From: JANPBY01 sp963851405
GTDB lineage: Bacteria; Actinomycetota; Actinomycetes; DATJPE01
DNA length: 54,695 nt
Assembly: GCA_963851405.1 (NCBI GenBank)
Contig: CAWKPB010000002.1
Location: forward strand, 1 to 54,695
Direction of reading: 5' to 3'
The notes below the pieces were generated by a model. The model saw only the letters and a program-made list of their open reading frames with translations. It searched no databases and was not told the DNA's origin. The first letter of the stretch is position 1. Every line of letters starts with the position of its first letter. Positions 17,836 through 25,883 of the stretch are shown in pieces. The position numbers were made by a program, and so were the translations under genes.

Positions 17836-18566
17836 ATGCGACCGTCGCGGACCTGACCGCCCGCACCCTGCTCGGTCGACGCCGGGCCTGGTTGCTGCTG
17901 TTGCTCCCGTTGGCTTTGGTGGCCCTGGCGGTGCTGCTGCGGCTCACGGTCGATGAGGAATACCTCACCGATGTGACCGTGGGGCTGCTCGGCGTTTTCG
18001 CGATGGGCACGCTGGTGCCGCTGCTCGGTCTGATCGCGGGTACGGGTGCGATCGGCTCGGAGATCGACGACGGCTCGATCGTCTATCTGTTGTCCAAGCC
18101 GCTGAGCCGTTACTCGATCACCGTCACCAAGCTGCTGGTCGCGGTGGCTGTGATTGCGGTGTTTGCCGCGCTTCCTGTCGCGTTGGCCGGGTTCGTGCTG
18201 GTGGGCGGCGCCGATGGGCTCGCAGTGAGTTTCGGAATCGGCGCCTTGGTGGCCGGGACGGCATACTGCGCACTGTTCTTGCTGCTCTCGGTGCTCACCC
18301 GCAACGCCGTGGTGATCGGCCTTCTCTACGCGCTGGTCTGGGAGTCACTGGTCGGCAGCTTCGTGCCCGGGGCACAGGTCCTGAGCATTCAACAATGGTC
18401 GCTGGCCGTAGTGCGAGCCGTGACGGGCTCCGATGCCGACCGCGCCGGGGTCACTTCGGCGGTGGGCCTGCTACCGGCCGTGGTCTTGCTGGTCGTTGTG
18501 GTCGTTGGGGCGACCGCGTTCGCGGGCAGCCGGCTGCGCTCGCTCAGGCTGACCGGGGACGACTAG
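17832..18566 (+). CDS. ABC-2 type permease (second exporter)
   Basis: A 244-residue protein with six hydrophobic helices (first RAWLLLLLPLALVALAVLL, last VVLLVVVVVGATAFAGS) and the ABC-2 coupling loop SEIDDGSIVYLLSKPLSRYS. It is the last gene of the overlapping export operon, and ychF starts 25 bases later. The membrane region is rich in Val and Leu with few charged residues. The substrate is unknown; the upstream TipAS-type regulator suggests a peptide-like or antibiotic ligand. Confidence 0.83.
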   Translation: MNATVADLTARTLLGRRRAWLLLLLPLALVALAVLLRLTVDEEYLTDVTVGLLGVFAMGTLVPLLGLIAGTGAIGSEIDDGSIVYLLSKPLSRYSITVTKLLVAVAVIAVFAALPVALAGFVLVGGADGLAVSFGIGALVAGTAYCALFLLLSVLTRNAVVIGLLYALVWESLVGSFVPGAQVLSIQQWSLAVVRAVTGSDADRAGVTSAVGLLPAVVLLVVVVVGATAFAGSRLRSLRLTGDD

Positions 18567-18591
18567 CCGCCCACACCTAGACTGCTCCGCC

Positions 18592-19665
18592 GTGGCTCTC
18601 CAAATCGGCATCGTCGGCCTGCCCAACGTCGGCAAGTCCACGCTGTTCAACGCGCTGACGAAGAACGACGTGCTGGCGGCGAACTATCCGTTCGCCACCA
18701 TCGAGCCGAATGTGGGCGTCGTGGCTGTGCCCGACCCGCGGCTGCCCGTCCTCGCGGGCATCTTCGGCTCGGCGCGCGAATTGCCGGCGACGGTCGAGTT
18801 CGTCGACATCGCTGGGATCGTCAAGGGCGCTTCGGAGGGCCAGGGGCTTGGTAACAAGTTCCTCGCGACCATCCGTGAGGCAGACGCCATCTGCCAGGTG
18901 ATCCGGGTGTTCGACGACCCCGACGTCGTCCACGTCGACGGCCGCGTCTCGCCGTCGGACGACATCGAGACGATCAACACCGAGCTAGTGCTCGCGGACC
19001 TGCAGACGCTGGAGAAGGCGATCCCTCGGTTGCAGAAGGAGGCGCGTACGGCCAAGGACCGCGCCCCGGCGTTGGCTGCCGCCGAGGAGGCGCAGCGGGT
19101 CCTCGACACGGGACAGACGGTCTTCGCGGCCGGCCTCGACCCGGCACCCTTGCGCGAGTTTCACCTCATGACCGCCAAGCCGTTCCTCTACGTCTTCAAC
19201 GTCGATGAGGACGAACTGGCGAACGACGCCCTGCGCGCCGAGCTGTCCGCGTTGGTCGCGCCCGCCGAGGCGATCTTCCTGGACGCCAAGATCGAGGCCG
19301 AGCTCACCGAGTTGGACGACGCCGAGGCGCTGGAGCTGCTGCAGTCGATGGGGGTCGAGGAGCCTGGGCTCGCCCTGCTGGCTCGCGTCGGGTTCGACAC
19401 CTTGGGGCTGCAGACATATCTGACGGCCGGGCCCAAGGAAGCGCGCGCCTGGACGATCCGCAAGGGCGCCACCGCACCCGAGGCGGCTGGGGTCATCCAC
19501 ACCGACTTCCAGAAGGGCTTCATCAAGGCAGAGGTCATCTCCTTCGCCGACCTCGTTGAGGCGGGTTCGACGGCCGAAGCGCGGTCGCGCGGCAAGGCCC
19601 GCATGGAAGGCAAGGACTACGTGATGGCCGACGGCGACGTCGTGGAGTTCCGATTCAACGTGTGA
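18592..19665 (+). CDS. ychF: Redox-regulated ATPase YchF
   Basis: A 357-residue Obg-family P-loop protein. G1 is GLPNVGKSTLFN and the G3 region is DIAGIVKGASEGQGLGNKFL. G4 is NVDEDE in place of NKxD, which explains the family's ATP preference. A coiled-coil insert and a C-terminal TGS domain (GVIHTDFQKGFIKAEVISF ... MADGDVVEFRFNV) complete it. YchF/OLA1 binds ribosomes and responds to oxidative stress in characterised organisms. It starts with GTG. The last 218 bases (TGS domain) are duplicated 542 bases downstream. Confidence 0.95.
   Translation: MALQIGIVGLPNVGKSTLFNALTKNDVLAANYPFATIEPNVGVVAVPDPRLPVLAGIFGSARELPATVEFVDIAGIVKGASEGQGLGNKFLATIREADAICQVIRVFDDPDVVHVDGRVSPSDDIETINTELVLADLQTLEKAIPRLQKEARTAKDRAPALAAAEEAQRVLDTGQTVFAAGLDPAPLREFHLMTAKPFLYVFNVDEDELANDALRAELSALVAPAEAIFLDAKIEAELTELDDAEALELLQSMGVEEPGLALLARVGFDTLGLQTYLTAGPKEARAWTIRKGATAPEAAGVIHTDFQKGFIKAEVISFADLVEAGSTAEARSRGKARMEGKDYVMADGDVVEFRFNV
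19448..19665 (+). repeat. Direct repeat copy 1: functional 3' end of ychF
   Basis: These 218 bases recur at 19990-20207 with three differences (19448 corresponds to 19990, offset 542). All three fall in third codon positions and keep the amino acid: TCG/TCC (Ser), CGA/CGC (Arg) and GTG/GTC (Val). Both copies end exactly at the TGA stop. Confidence 0.95.
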
Positions 19666-19673
19666 TTTGTGGC

Positions 19674-19976
19674 CTAACCGTTGGTGGCCGATCGCGCCAT
19701 CAGCCCTACCACCACGAAGGCGGCAGCCGCTGAAGCAGCGGCGACGACAAGGCGTTGCCATGATGGTCGGCTCAAGAAGACCGACGGCGCGACGACCAGC
19801 GCCGCGCCTAGACCAGCGATTCTGAAGGTGTCGTCGTCGATCAGCGCCGGAGGTTCGCTGGGGCAACTGCCGCCGAACGCGGCGCAATCACCCACTGTGA
19901 AGGCCAGCAGTATCAATCCGACACCGAGAACGGACGAGGCACCGATCACCAGCACACGCACGATCCGGAACCACAT
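19674..19976 (-). CDS. Small membrane protein carried between the ychF repeats
   Basis: A predicted 100-residue protein read antisense to ychF. It has three hydrophobic segments (VRVLVIGASSVLGVGLILLA, IAGLGAALVVAPSVFL, LVVAAASAAAAFVVVGLMA) and an extracytoplasmic loop with two cysteines (DCAAFGGSC) that could form a disulfide. ATG at 19976 gives MWFRIVRVL. It occupies nearly all the 324 bases between the two ychF 3' ends, so it is the only cargo of whatever event made the duplication. No family is recognised. The long reading frame extending upstream of this ATG through repeat copy 2 is antisense to the ychF remnant. Confidence 0.55.
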   Translation of the reverse strand: MWFRIVRVLVIGASSVLGVGLILLAFTVGDCAAFGGSCPSEPPALIDDDTFRIAGLGAALVVAPSVFLSRPSWQRLVVAAASAAAAFVVVGLMARSATNG

Positions 19977-19989
19977 CGGTCGGTTTGGC

Positions 19990-20207
19990 CCTGGACGATC
20001 CGCAAGGGCGCCACCGCACCCGAGGCGGCTGGGGTCATCCACACCGACTTCCAGAAGGGCTTCATCAAGGCAGAGGTCATCTCCTTCGCCGACCTCGTTG
20101 AGGCGGGTTCGACGGCCGAAGCGCGGTCCCGCGGCAAGGCCCGCATGGAAGGCAAGGACTACGTGATGGCCGACGGCGACGTCGTGGAGTTCCGCTTCAA
20201 CGTCTGA
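19990..20207 (+). pseudogene. Orphan 3' end of ychF (72 codons including stop)
   Basis: A second copy of the last 218 bases of ychF, in the same orientation, ending at its TGA. It encodes the whole C-terminal TGS region but has no P-loop part and no start of its own. Because its three differences from the intact gene are all silent, it looks like a displaced but once-functional 3' end rather than a freely drifting relic. The RelE/Phd pair lies just beyond it. Confidence 0.85.
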
Positions 20208-20266
20208 CGCCACACCGGTGCAGAACCCCGATCTTGGTCCACTCGACTTGGCGTTCCGTGGTTGGT

Positions 20267-20530
20267 TCATCGGTCGTAGACCTCGCGGCGGTGTGCCACT
20301 CGGAGCACGAGGACGATCAAGCGGTCGTCCTCGATCGTGTAGACGATCCGGTAGTCGCCGACGCGCGCTCGCCAACGGCCGTGTTCACCGCCGCGGAGCA
20401 TTTTGACCCCTGGTGGTCGAGGCTCGACGGCGAGCAACTCGATGGCTCCTACGATGCGGAGGCGTGCCTTCTTGTCCATCCGCGCGAGCGATTTCGCCAC
20501 TGAGGACGAGACCTCGACCGTGTAGGTCAT
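20267..20530 (-). CDS. Type II toxin, RelE/ParE family
   Basis: About 87 residues from the ATG at 20530 (MTYTVEVSSSVAKSLARMDK). The RelE fold is visible: an N-terminal strand and helices, then VKMLRGGEHGRWRARVGDYR and IVYTIEDDRLIVLVLRVAHR, with the basic residues expected of a ribosome-dependent mRNA interferase. The start overlaps the antitoxin stop by 4 bases (ATGA), the usual antitoxin-first arrangement. The longer frame starting at 20563 runs inside the antitoxin gene and is not preferred. Confidence 0.88.
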   Translation of the reverse strand: MTYTVEVSSSVAKSLARMDKKARLRIVGAIELLAVEPRPPGVKMLRGGEHGRWRARVGDYRIVYTIEDDRLIVLVLRVAHRREVYDR

Positions 20531-20787
20531 GCCATCCCGAGGTCGGCCTTGACCTTGGCCCACGGAATGGTCGGGGCGCCAGCCATGATCTCGGCCATCA
20601 CCGCGTCGGCGTCGGCGAGATCTTCGGCGTCCTCGTCGGCTTCCATGAGCCGCTCGTACTCGGCTGTGCTGATGACCACGGCCTGACGATGACCGCGCTT
20701 GGTCAGGAACACCGGCTCGTGCGCGGACGTCTCCACGAGTTCGCTGAACCGTTCGCGAGCCGCGGTGACCGGCATCTCAGTAGCCAT
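20527..20787 (-). CDS. Type II antitoxin, Phd/YefM family
   Basis: An 86-residue protein with the Phd/YefM N-terminal DNA-binding fold: VTAARERFSELVETSAHEP, then VFLTKRGHRQAVVISTAEYE. An acidic C-terminal tail (EADEDAEDLADADAVMAEI) would wrap and neutralise the basic toxin. It probably autoregulates through the dyad at 20795-20823. It precedes and overlaps the toxin gene. Confidence 0.9.
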   Translation of the reverse strand: MATEMPVTAARERFSELVETSAHEPVFLTKRGHRQAVVISTAEYERLMEADEDAEDLADADAVMAEIMAGAPTIPWAKVKADLGMA

Positions 20788-20794
20788 GCTTTAA

Positions 20795-20823
20795 CTGTAC
20801 GATCCGATGAACGAAATGTACAG
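20795..20823. promoter_or_regulatory. Inverted repeat upstream of the toxin-antitoxin operon
   Basis: CTGTAC (20795-20800) and GTACAG (20818-20823) are perfect inverted arms separated by 17 bases. They begin 8 bases upstream of the antitoxin ATG and lie between it and the divergent VOC gene. Phd/YefM antitoxins bind such palindromes to repress their own operon. The dyad is seen; binding is inferred. Confidence 0.5.
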
Positions 20824-20857
20824 AAGACATTTCGGTCGGTGTGCCAGGCTCCTCGTC

Positions 20858-21271
20858 GTGGATCCTCGCGTGAGTTTCGTGACCCTGGTGGTTCGCGATC
20901 TTGGCCGTAGCCGCGACTTCTATATCCGCGGCCTCGGCTGGCCCGCCGAGCTCGATATCCCGGGCGAGGTCCTGATGATCCGCGTCGGTAGCCAGTTGAT
21001 TCTCTCGCTCTGGCAAGAGGATGCCGCGGTCGATGAGCTGGGACCCATCGGCCGGGCCGAAGGGGCGCTGCCGTTCACCCTCGCTCATAACGTCGAGACG
21101 CCAGCGGACGTGGACCTCGTCCTCGCCACTGCTCGAGACGCCGGGGCCACGATGGCAGCCGACCCGGTCGCACGTGAGTGGGGCGGCTATAGCGGCTACT
21201 TCACCGACCCGGACGGATTCCGGTGGGAAGTCGCATACAACCCCGGCCCCATCGGGCAGTCGGTTCTCTGA
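20858..21271 (+). CDS. VOC family protein
   Basis: About 137 residues from a GTG at 20858 (DPRVSFVTLVVRDLGRSRDF). An ATG at 20807 is in frame, but it falls inside the toxin-antitoxin operator and adds a non-homologous leader. The two VOC modules are FVTLVVRDLGRSRDFYIRGL with VGSQLILSLW, and FTLAHNVETPADVDLVLATA with YSGYFTDPDGFRWEVAYNPG. The C-terminal FTDPDGFRWEV is highly typical. The substrate is unknown. Confidence 0.82.
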   Translation: MDPRVSFVTLVVRDLGRSRDFYIRGLGWPAELDIPGEVLMIRVGSQLILSLWQEDAAVDELGPIGRAEGALPFTLAHNVETPADVDLVLATARDAGATMAADPVAREWGGYSGYFTDPDGFRWEVAYNPGPIGQSVL

Positions 21272-21347
21272 CGCCACTCGCTCGCGGAGCCCTGGCACTC
21301 GATTCAATGTTCCCGAGGGGCCGTCCGCGTCGGTGCGACACTGAGGC

Positions 21348-21773
21348 ATGGCTTCACTTTCTGACGACCGCGTTCGCCAGTTCCTCTCCTCGGGAACGCG
21401 AACCGGCAAGGTTGCTTGGGTGGCTGCGAACGGTGCTCCGCACGTCGCACCGATCTGGTTCGTCCTCGACGGCGACGACCTGGTGTTCAACACCGGCGCG
21501 GACACGGGGAAGGGTCGAGCATTGGCCCGCGAGGGGCGCGCCTCGCTCGTTGTCGACGACCAGACCCCTCCGTATTCGTTCGTGAAGGTGGACGGGCCGG
21601 TCTCGCTCTCCGACGACGGCGATGAGGTACGGCGCTTCGCGACGCTGATCGGCGGCCGCTACATGGGGTCCGACCGGGCCGAGGAGTACGGCGCGCGCAA
21701 CGGTGTTTCTGGCGAACTCCTCGTTCGGTTGCACCCAACCAAGGTCACCGCCGTGTTCGGGGTAGCCGACTGA
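21348..21773 (+). CDS. PPOX-class F420-dependent oxidoreductase
   Basis: A 141-residue split-barrel flavin/deazaflavin-binding protein. SSGTRTGKVAWVAANGAPHV and APIWFVLDGDDLVFNTG are the beta-barrel strands seen in actinobacterial F420-dependent reductases, followed by KGRALAREGRASLVVDDQTP. Related proteins reduce biliverdin, quinones or aflatoxins with F420H2. The particular substrate is not evident. F420 use fits an actinobacterial host. Confidence 0.82.
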   Translation: MASLSDDRVRQFLSSGTRTGKVAWVAANGAPHVAPIWFVLDGDDLVFNTGADTGKGRALAREGRASLVVDDQTPPYSFVKVDGPVSLSDDGDEVRRFATLIGGRYMGSDRAEEYGARNGVSGELLVRLHPTKVTAVFGVAD

Positions 21774-21839
21774 TCCACCGCCTTCGCGGCCGGATCGGCA
21801 GGCGCCCCGGTGTTGATTGATCGTGTCAGGATGCGCGCC

Positions 21840-22193
21840 ATGGGTAGCGCCGAGAAGGTGCCCGGCGGCGTCGAGGCGGTCCCGGTCCTCCGAGTGGCGG
21901 ACGCCGAGCGATCCGTCGCCTGGTGGGGGCGGCTGGGGTTCGTCGAGGAGTTCCGGCATCAGTTCGGTCCTGGGATGCCGTGGTTCGTAGGGGTCACCCG
22001 CGACGAGCGCCGCATCTACCTGTCCGAGCACACAGGTGACGCGCCCCCGGGCGGCCTGGTCTACCTCTGGGTCCCCGATGTGGATGCCGCGGCCGCCGAG
22101 TTCGGGGTCGCGGTCGAAACCGAGTCGTGGGCCAGGGAGTGCGAGCTGGTCGATCCCGACGGCAACCGGGTCCGAGTGGCCACCGCGACTTGA
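21840..22193 (+). CDS. Bleomycin-resistance-type VOC protein
   Basis: About 117 residues from the ATG at 21840 (GSAEKVPGGVEAVPVLRVAD), with in-frame alternatives at 21831 (ATG) and 21810 (GTG). ERSVAWWGRLGFVEEFRHQF, RRIYLSEHTGD and LVYLWVPDVDAAAAEFGV, with a closing LVDPDGNRVRVAT, match the small bleomycin-binding/VOC proteins that sequester or modify toxic compounds. It is the third VOC protein in this window; the copies are too divergent to be recent duplicates. Confidence 0.78.
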   Translation: MGSAEKVPGGVEAVPVLRVADAERSVAWWGRLGFVEEFRHQFGPGMPWFVGVTRDERRIYLSEHTGDAPPGGLVYLWVPDVDAAAAEFGVAVETESWARECELVDPDGNRVRVATAT

Positions 22194-22234
22194 GGCTCCG
22201 GAGCCAGCTCGCCGACGAATGGTCGAGTGCGGTG

Positions 22235-22287
22235 AAACGGCCCGGTTTGGCGAGCCAAACCGGGCTCTAGGCCAGCATTCGACGGGG
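22235..22287 (+). repeat. Palindromic intergenic element, copy A
   Basis: A perfect 11-bp stem, GCCCGGTTTGG (22240-22250) with CCAAACCGGGC (22255-22265), has a CGAG loop and is followed by CTCTAGGCCAGCATTCGACG. It sits 42 bases downstream of the VOC gene. A related hairpin plus trailer occurs at 28135-28188. It could act as a terminator, but there is no T-tract. Confidence 0.7.
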
Positions 22288-22342
22288 GAGACCTGGTGGT
22301 CCGGAGGCGTTCAGCCAGCCTCGGCCGCTTTCGCGCGATGCC

Positions 22343-23492
22343 ATGATGGGCCATCGCTCGTCATGTTGAGACGGTCATCGTTGGCGGCGGGATCGCGGGT
22401 CTGGCCTGCGCCCGCCAGCTCCACGACAACCAGCGACCGTTCCTCCTCCTCACTGAGGACGTCGGCGGACGGATCAGTCCGTCGGCGGACGGCACGACCA
22501 ATCTCGGCGCGTACTACGTGCGCAGCGACTACACCCACGTCAACCGCTTCGTCGACCGCGGCCGCCGCATCAAGCCGCGCCTGCTCCTGCGGGGAGACGA
22601 GCACGGCGCGTTCAGCCGGTCGAACCGGCCGCTGCTCCTGCGCCTGCCGCAGGTCGTTCGTTTCCTTCGGGTCATGCGGATGTTCCGGCGGCACTACGAG
22701 GCCTTCAAGCGGGACTGCTTGGTGCAGTCGCAGGCCCAGGCGATCAAGTCCGACCCGTTCCTGTGGGACCTCTACCGCGAGCCGGCGTCCCAGTTCGTCG
22801 AGCGACACCGCATCGAGGACCTCTCCCGGTTGTACCTGGCGCCCGCCGTACGGGGGACAGCCTTCACGCCCGTGGCGAGCCTCACTGCGTTCACTTTCCT
22901 CGTGGGGATGATCGACTTCGTCGTCCCCGTCTTCGAATACACCTTCCGCTTCGATCACGTGACGGAGGGCTTCGGCGATGCGTTGGTGATCGACACAGTC
23001 ACCGAGCTCACGCCCGCTGCGAACCAGTACGTCCTCCGGCGAAGCGGCGGCGACTCGGTCACCGCAGACAACGTCGTGGTGGCCACGCCCATCGACGTGT
23101 CGGCCCGGTTGCTCGGCCTAGGCCCCGTCAAGCGCCCCGTCTCGGCCCACATCTTCTTGGTGGACGGCCAGCTGCGCCCTCCGTGGTCCAGCTCCCACGT
23201 CAGCCTGTTTCCGCCGGGCGACCCAATCCTCGCCTTGGCCCAACAGCCGGGGGGATCGGTCGTGGTGTCCGCGGCGACCGAAGAACCCGACTTCGCGCGG
23301 ATCTTCCGCTCCTGGGAGGTCGTCGAACACCGCCACTGGGACCCGGCCTTCCACCTCCTCGGTGACGAGCTGCTGGAGTGCGAGCAGCGGCCGGGCCTCT
23401 ACCTGATCGGTGACCACAACGTGTGCGATCTCGAGGACGCCTGCATCACCGGGATCCATGCGGCCAACCGCATTATCGGAAGTGACGGCTGA
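22343..23492 (+). CDS. FAD-dependent oxidoreductase (amine-oxidase type), start region disrupted
   Basis: The protein opens with an FAD Rossmann motif (VETVIVGGGIAGLACARQL) and ends with the matching C-terminal FAD motif (YLIGDHNVCDLEDACITGIH). The middle (PAVRGTAFTPVASLTAFTF and following) fits the flavin amine-oxidase/protoporphyrinogen-oxidase fold. In the coding frame there is no ATG, GTG or TTG between the stop at 22344-22346 and the Rossmann motif; the first is GTG 22518, which would delete the FAD site. ATGs at 22343 and 22346 are one frame away, so a single-base shift near 22350-22364 probably explains this. The substrate is unknown. Confidence 0.72.
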
Positions 23493-23542
23493 CACAGCCG
23501 AACTCGGCGGTCTGGGCTGACCTTCGGCGGCAGACTGGGGGC

Positions 23543-25841
23543 ATGAGCAGGGTCCGGGCGAACGCCGAGGTTCTTTTGTTCTGCGTCACCACAGCTCTGC
23601 TGGTCATCGGCGGGGTCGCCGCTGTGGCCGGGGCCGACTCGGCTGCTCGCGCAGCCTGGGCCTTGGACACGGTGATCGGACTGGTCGCGGCCACGACGTG
23701 GACGGCGGCGACGCTGCGTCGGCGCGAGTTCGGCGTCGACGTCATCGCGGTGCTCGCACTCGCGGGCGCGCTCGCCATCGGCGAGCTGTTCGCGGGCGCG
23801 ATCATCGCGGTGATGCTGAGCACGGGCCGCCTGCTCGACGCGCTCGCGGCTCGCCGGGCTCGCCGCGACCTGAGTCTGCTGATCGAAAGGGCGCCGCGAA
23901 CCGCCCATCGGCTCACCGACGGCGCGCTCGCCGACGTACCCGTCGACGTGGTCGAGCGCGGCGACCGGTTGATGGTCGGTACGGGCGAGGTCGTTCCCGT
24001 CGACGGCCGGCTGCTCGAGTCCGCCGTACTCGACGAATCGACGCTCACCGGTGAGCCGCTGCCGGTGGAGCGCGGCCCGGGCGAAGAGATCAGGAGCGGG
24101 GCGCTCAACGCGGGCGCGCCGACGACGATGATCGCCACGTCCGTGGCCGCGGAGTCCACCTATGCGGGCATCGTGCGGCTCGTCGAGCAGGCGCAGGCGT
24201 CATCCGCGCCGTTCGTGCGTACGGCCGATCGGCTAGCCGTCGCCTTTGTCCCGTTCACGCTCGTGCTCGCCGGTGCTGCCTGGCTGCTCAGCGGTGACGC
24301 GACCCGCGCCGTGGCCGTACTGGTCGTTGCCACGCCGTGTCCGCTGCTGCTCGCGGCCCCGATCGCCGTGATGTCAGGCCTGTCCCGCGCCGCCCGTATC
24401 GGCGTCGTGATCAAGGGCGGTGCCGCCCTCGAGCAGCTGGCTGCCGGCCGCGTCCTGCTCTTCGACAAGACGGGCACCCTCACGCGTGGGCAGCCGGTCA
24501 TCGTCGGCATCGTCACGAGTCCCACCGCCCCTCCACCCGAGGAACTCCTCCGCCTCGCGGCCTCCCTCGACCAGGTGTCTCCTCACGTGCTGGCCGACGC
24601 GATCGTCAACGGCGCACGCACCCGCGGCCTTCGGCTCGTCCTGCCCGAGCAGGTGGCCGAGGTGCACGGGTACGGCATCGAGGGCCAGGTCGAGGGTCGC
24701 CACGTTCAGCTCGGGAAGGTCGGCTGGATCGTTCCCGGCGATCAGCCCGCGTGGGTGCGTCGCGTGCGCCGCCGGTCCGCGCTGGACGGGTCGCTGATCG
24801 TGTTCGCGGCCGTCGATGGCGAGCCGGCCGGCGCGTTCCTGCTCGAGGACCCGATCCGGCCGGATGCGCCGCGGATGATCCGCGCGCTGCGCGGCGGCGG
24901 GCATCACGCGCACGGTGCTTGTCACGGGCGACCGTGCTGAGGTCGCGGAGTCCGTCGGGCGACTCGTCGGCGCGGATGAGGTCCGCTCCAACCAGGACCC
25001 CGCGGAGAAGCTGGCCGTCGTCGGCGCCGAATCGGAGTACGGCGCCACGATCATGGTCGGCGACGGCATCAACGATGCGCCCGCGCTTGCTGCGGCCAGC
25101 GTTGGTGTGGCCATGGCCGCGCGTGGGGCGACCGCGTCCTCGCAGGCCGCCGACGTGGTGCTCACCGTCGATCGGATCGACCGGCTGGCCGATGCCATCC
25201 TCATCGCCCGGCGCTCGCGGGGGATTGCCCTGCAAAGCGTCGCGGTCGGCATGGGGCTTTCGCTCGTGGCGATGGCCGCTGCGGCAGCCGGGCTCCTGCA
25301 ACCGGCGGGCGGCGCACTGCTGCAGGAGGTCATCGATGTGCTCGCGATCGCGATTGCGCTCCGGGCCGTACGACCCGGACGGGAGCACACCGTGGTCCTG
25401 AGCCACGACGACGCCGACCTGGCCACCCGTATCCATGCCGACCACGACCGGATCCGGGGCATCGTCGAGGAGGTGCGCGCGGTCGCCGACGGACTCGACT
25501 CCGCGAGCGCGGACCTGCACGACGTGGCCGCCCTGCACACGACGCTGGTCACCGACCTGCTCGAGCACGAACGGTCGGAGGAGGCTGATCTGCTGCCGAT
25601 GATGGCGCGGGTGCTCGGCGGACCCGAGCAGCTCGCCTCGCTGAGCCGGACCCACGCCGAGATCGACCATCAGGTGAGCCGGCTCGGACGGTTGCTGCAG
25701 GACATCGGCGCCGGCAGCCCGGAGCCCGAGGATGTCGTCGAGGTCAGGCGACTGCTGTACGGCTTGTACGCCATCCTGCGCCTGCACAACGCCCAGGAGG
25801 AGGAAGAGCTGTTCAGCATGCTTCCGGACGCTCGCAGCTGA
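23543..25841 (+). CDS. P1B-type metal ATPase with C-terminal hemerythrin domain, one frameshift
   Basis: Two reading frames (23543-24940 and 24915-25841) join into one protein of about 765 residues. Part one has transmembrane helices, the actuator TGE (169-171), TPCP in the metal-transport helix (264-267) and the phosphorylation site DKTGT (D308). Part two has MVGDGINDAPAL, a last helix with LLQEVIDVLAIAIALRA, and then a hemerythrin-like domain (HADHDRIRG, DLLEHERSEEADLLPMM, HNAQEEEELF). TPCP, QExxD and a hemerythrin tail are features reported for P1B-5 ATPases linked to nickel or iron export. There is no N-terminal heavy-metal-associated domain. One extra base in GCGGCGGCGGG near 24891-24901 breaks the frame. 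Confidence 0.85.
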
Positions 25842-25883
25842 GGAACTGCCACCGGTGGCGCGAGGAGCTCTCGGCCCGCTCGA

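Noticed and set aside
18592..20787. Integrative element with site-specific attachment at ychF
   Set aside because: The repeat geometry fits gene-end insertion, but no integrase, recombinase or mobilisation gene is present and the repeats are far longer than att cores. Kept only as a hypothesis in the findings.
24880..24945. Programmed frameshift in the metal ATPase
   Set aside because: There is no slippery heptamer or stimulator beyond a GC-rich run, and the window has many other one-base shifts; an error or mutation is simpler.
25848..25859. GCCACCGGTGGC palindrome, also at 52368-52379
   Set aside because: A 12-bp GC-rich self-complementary word can recur by chance; the second copy is inside a coding sequence, so I do not treat it as a repeat family.
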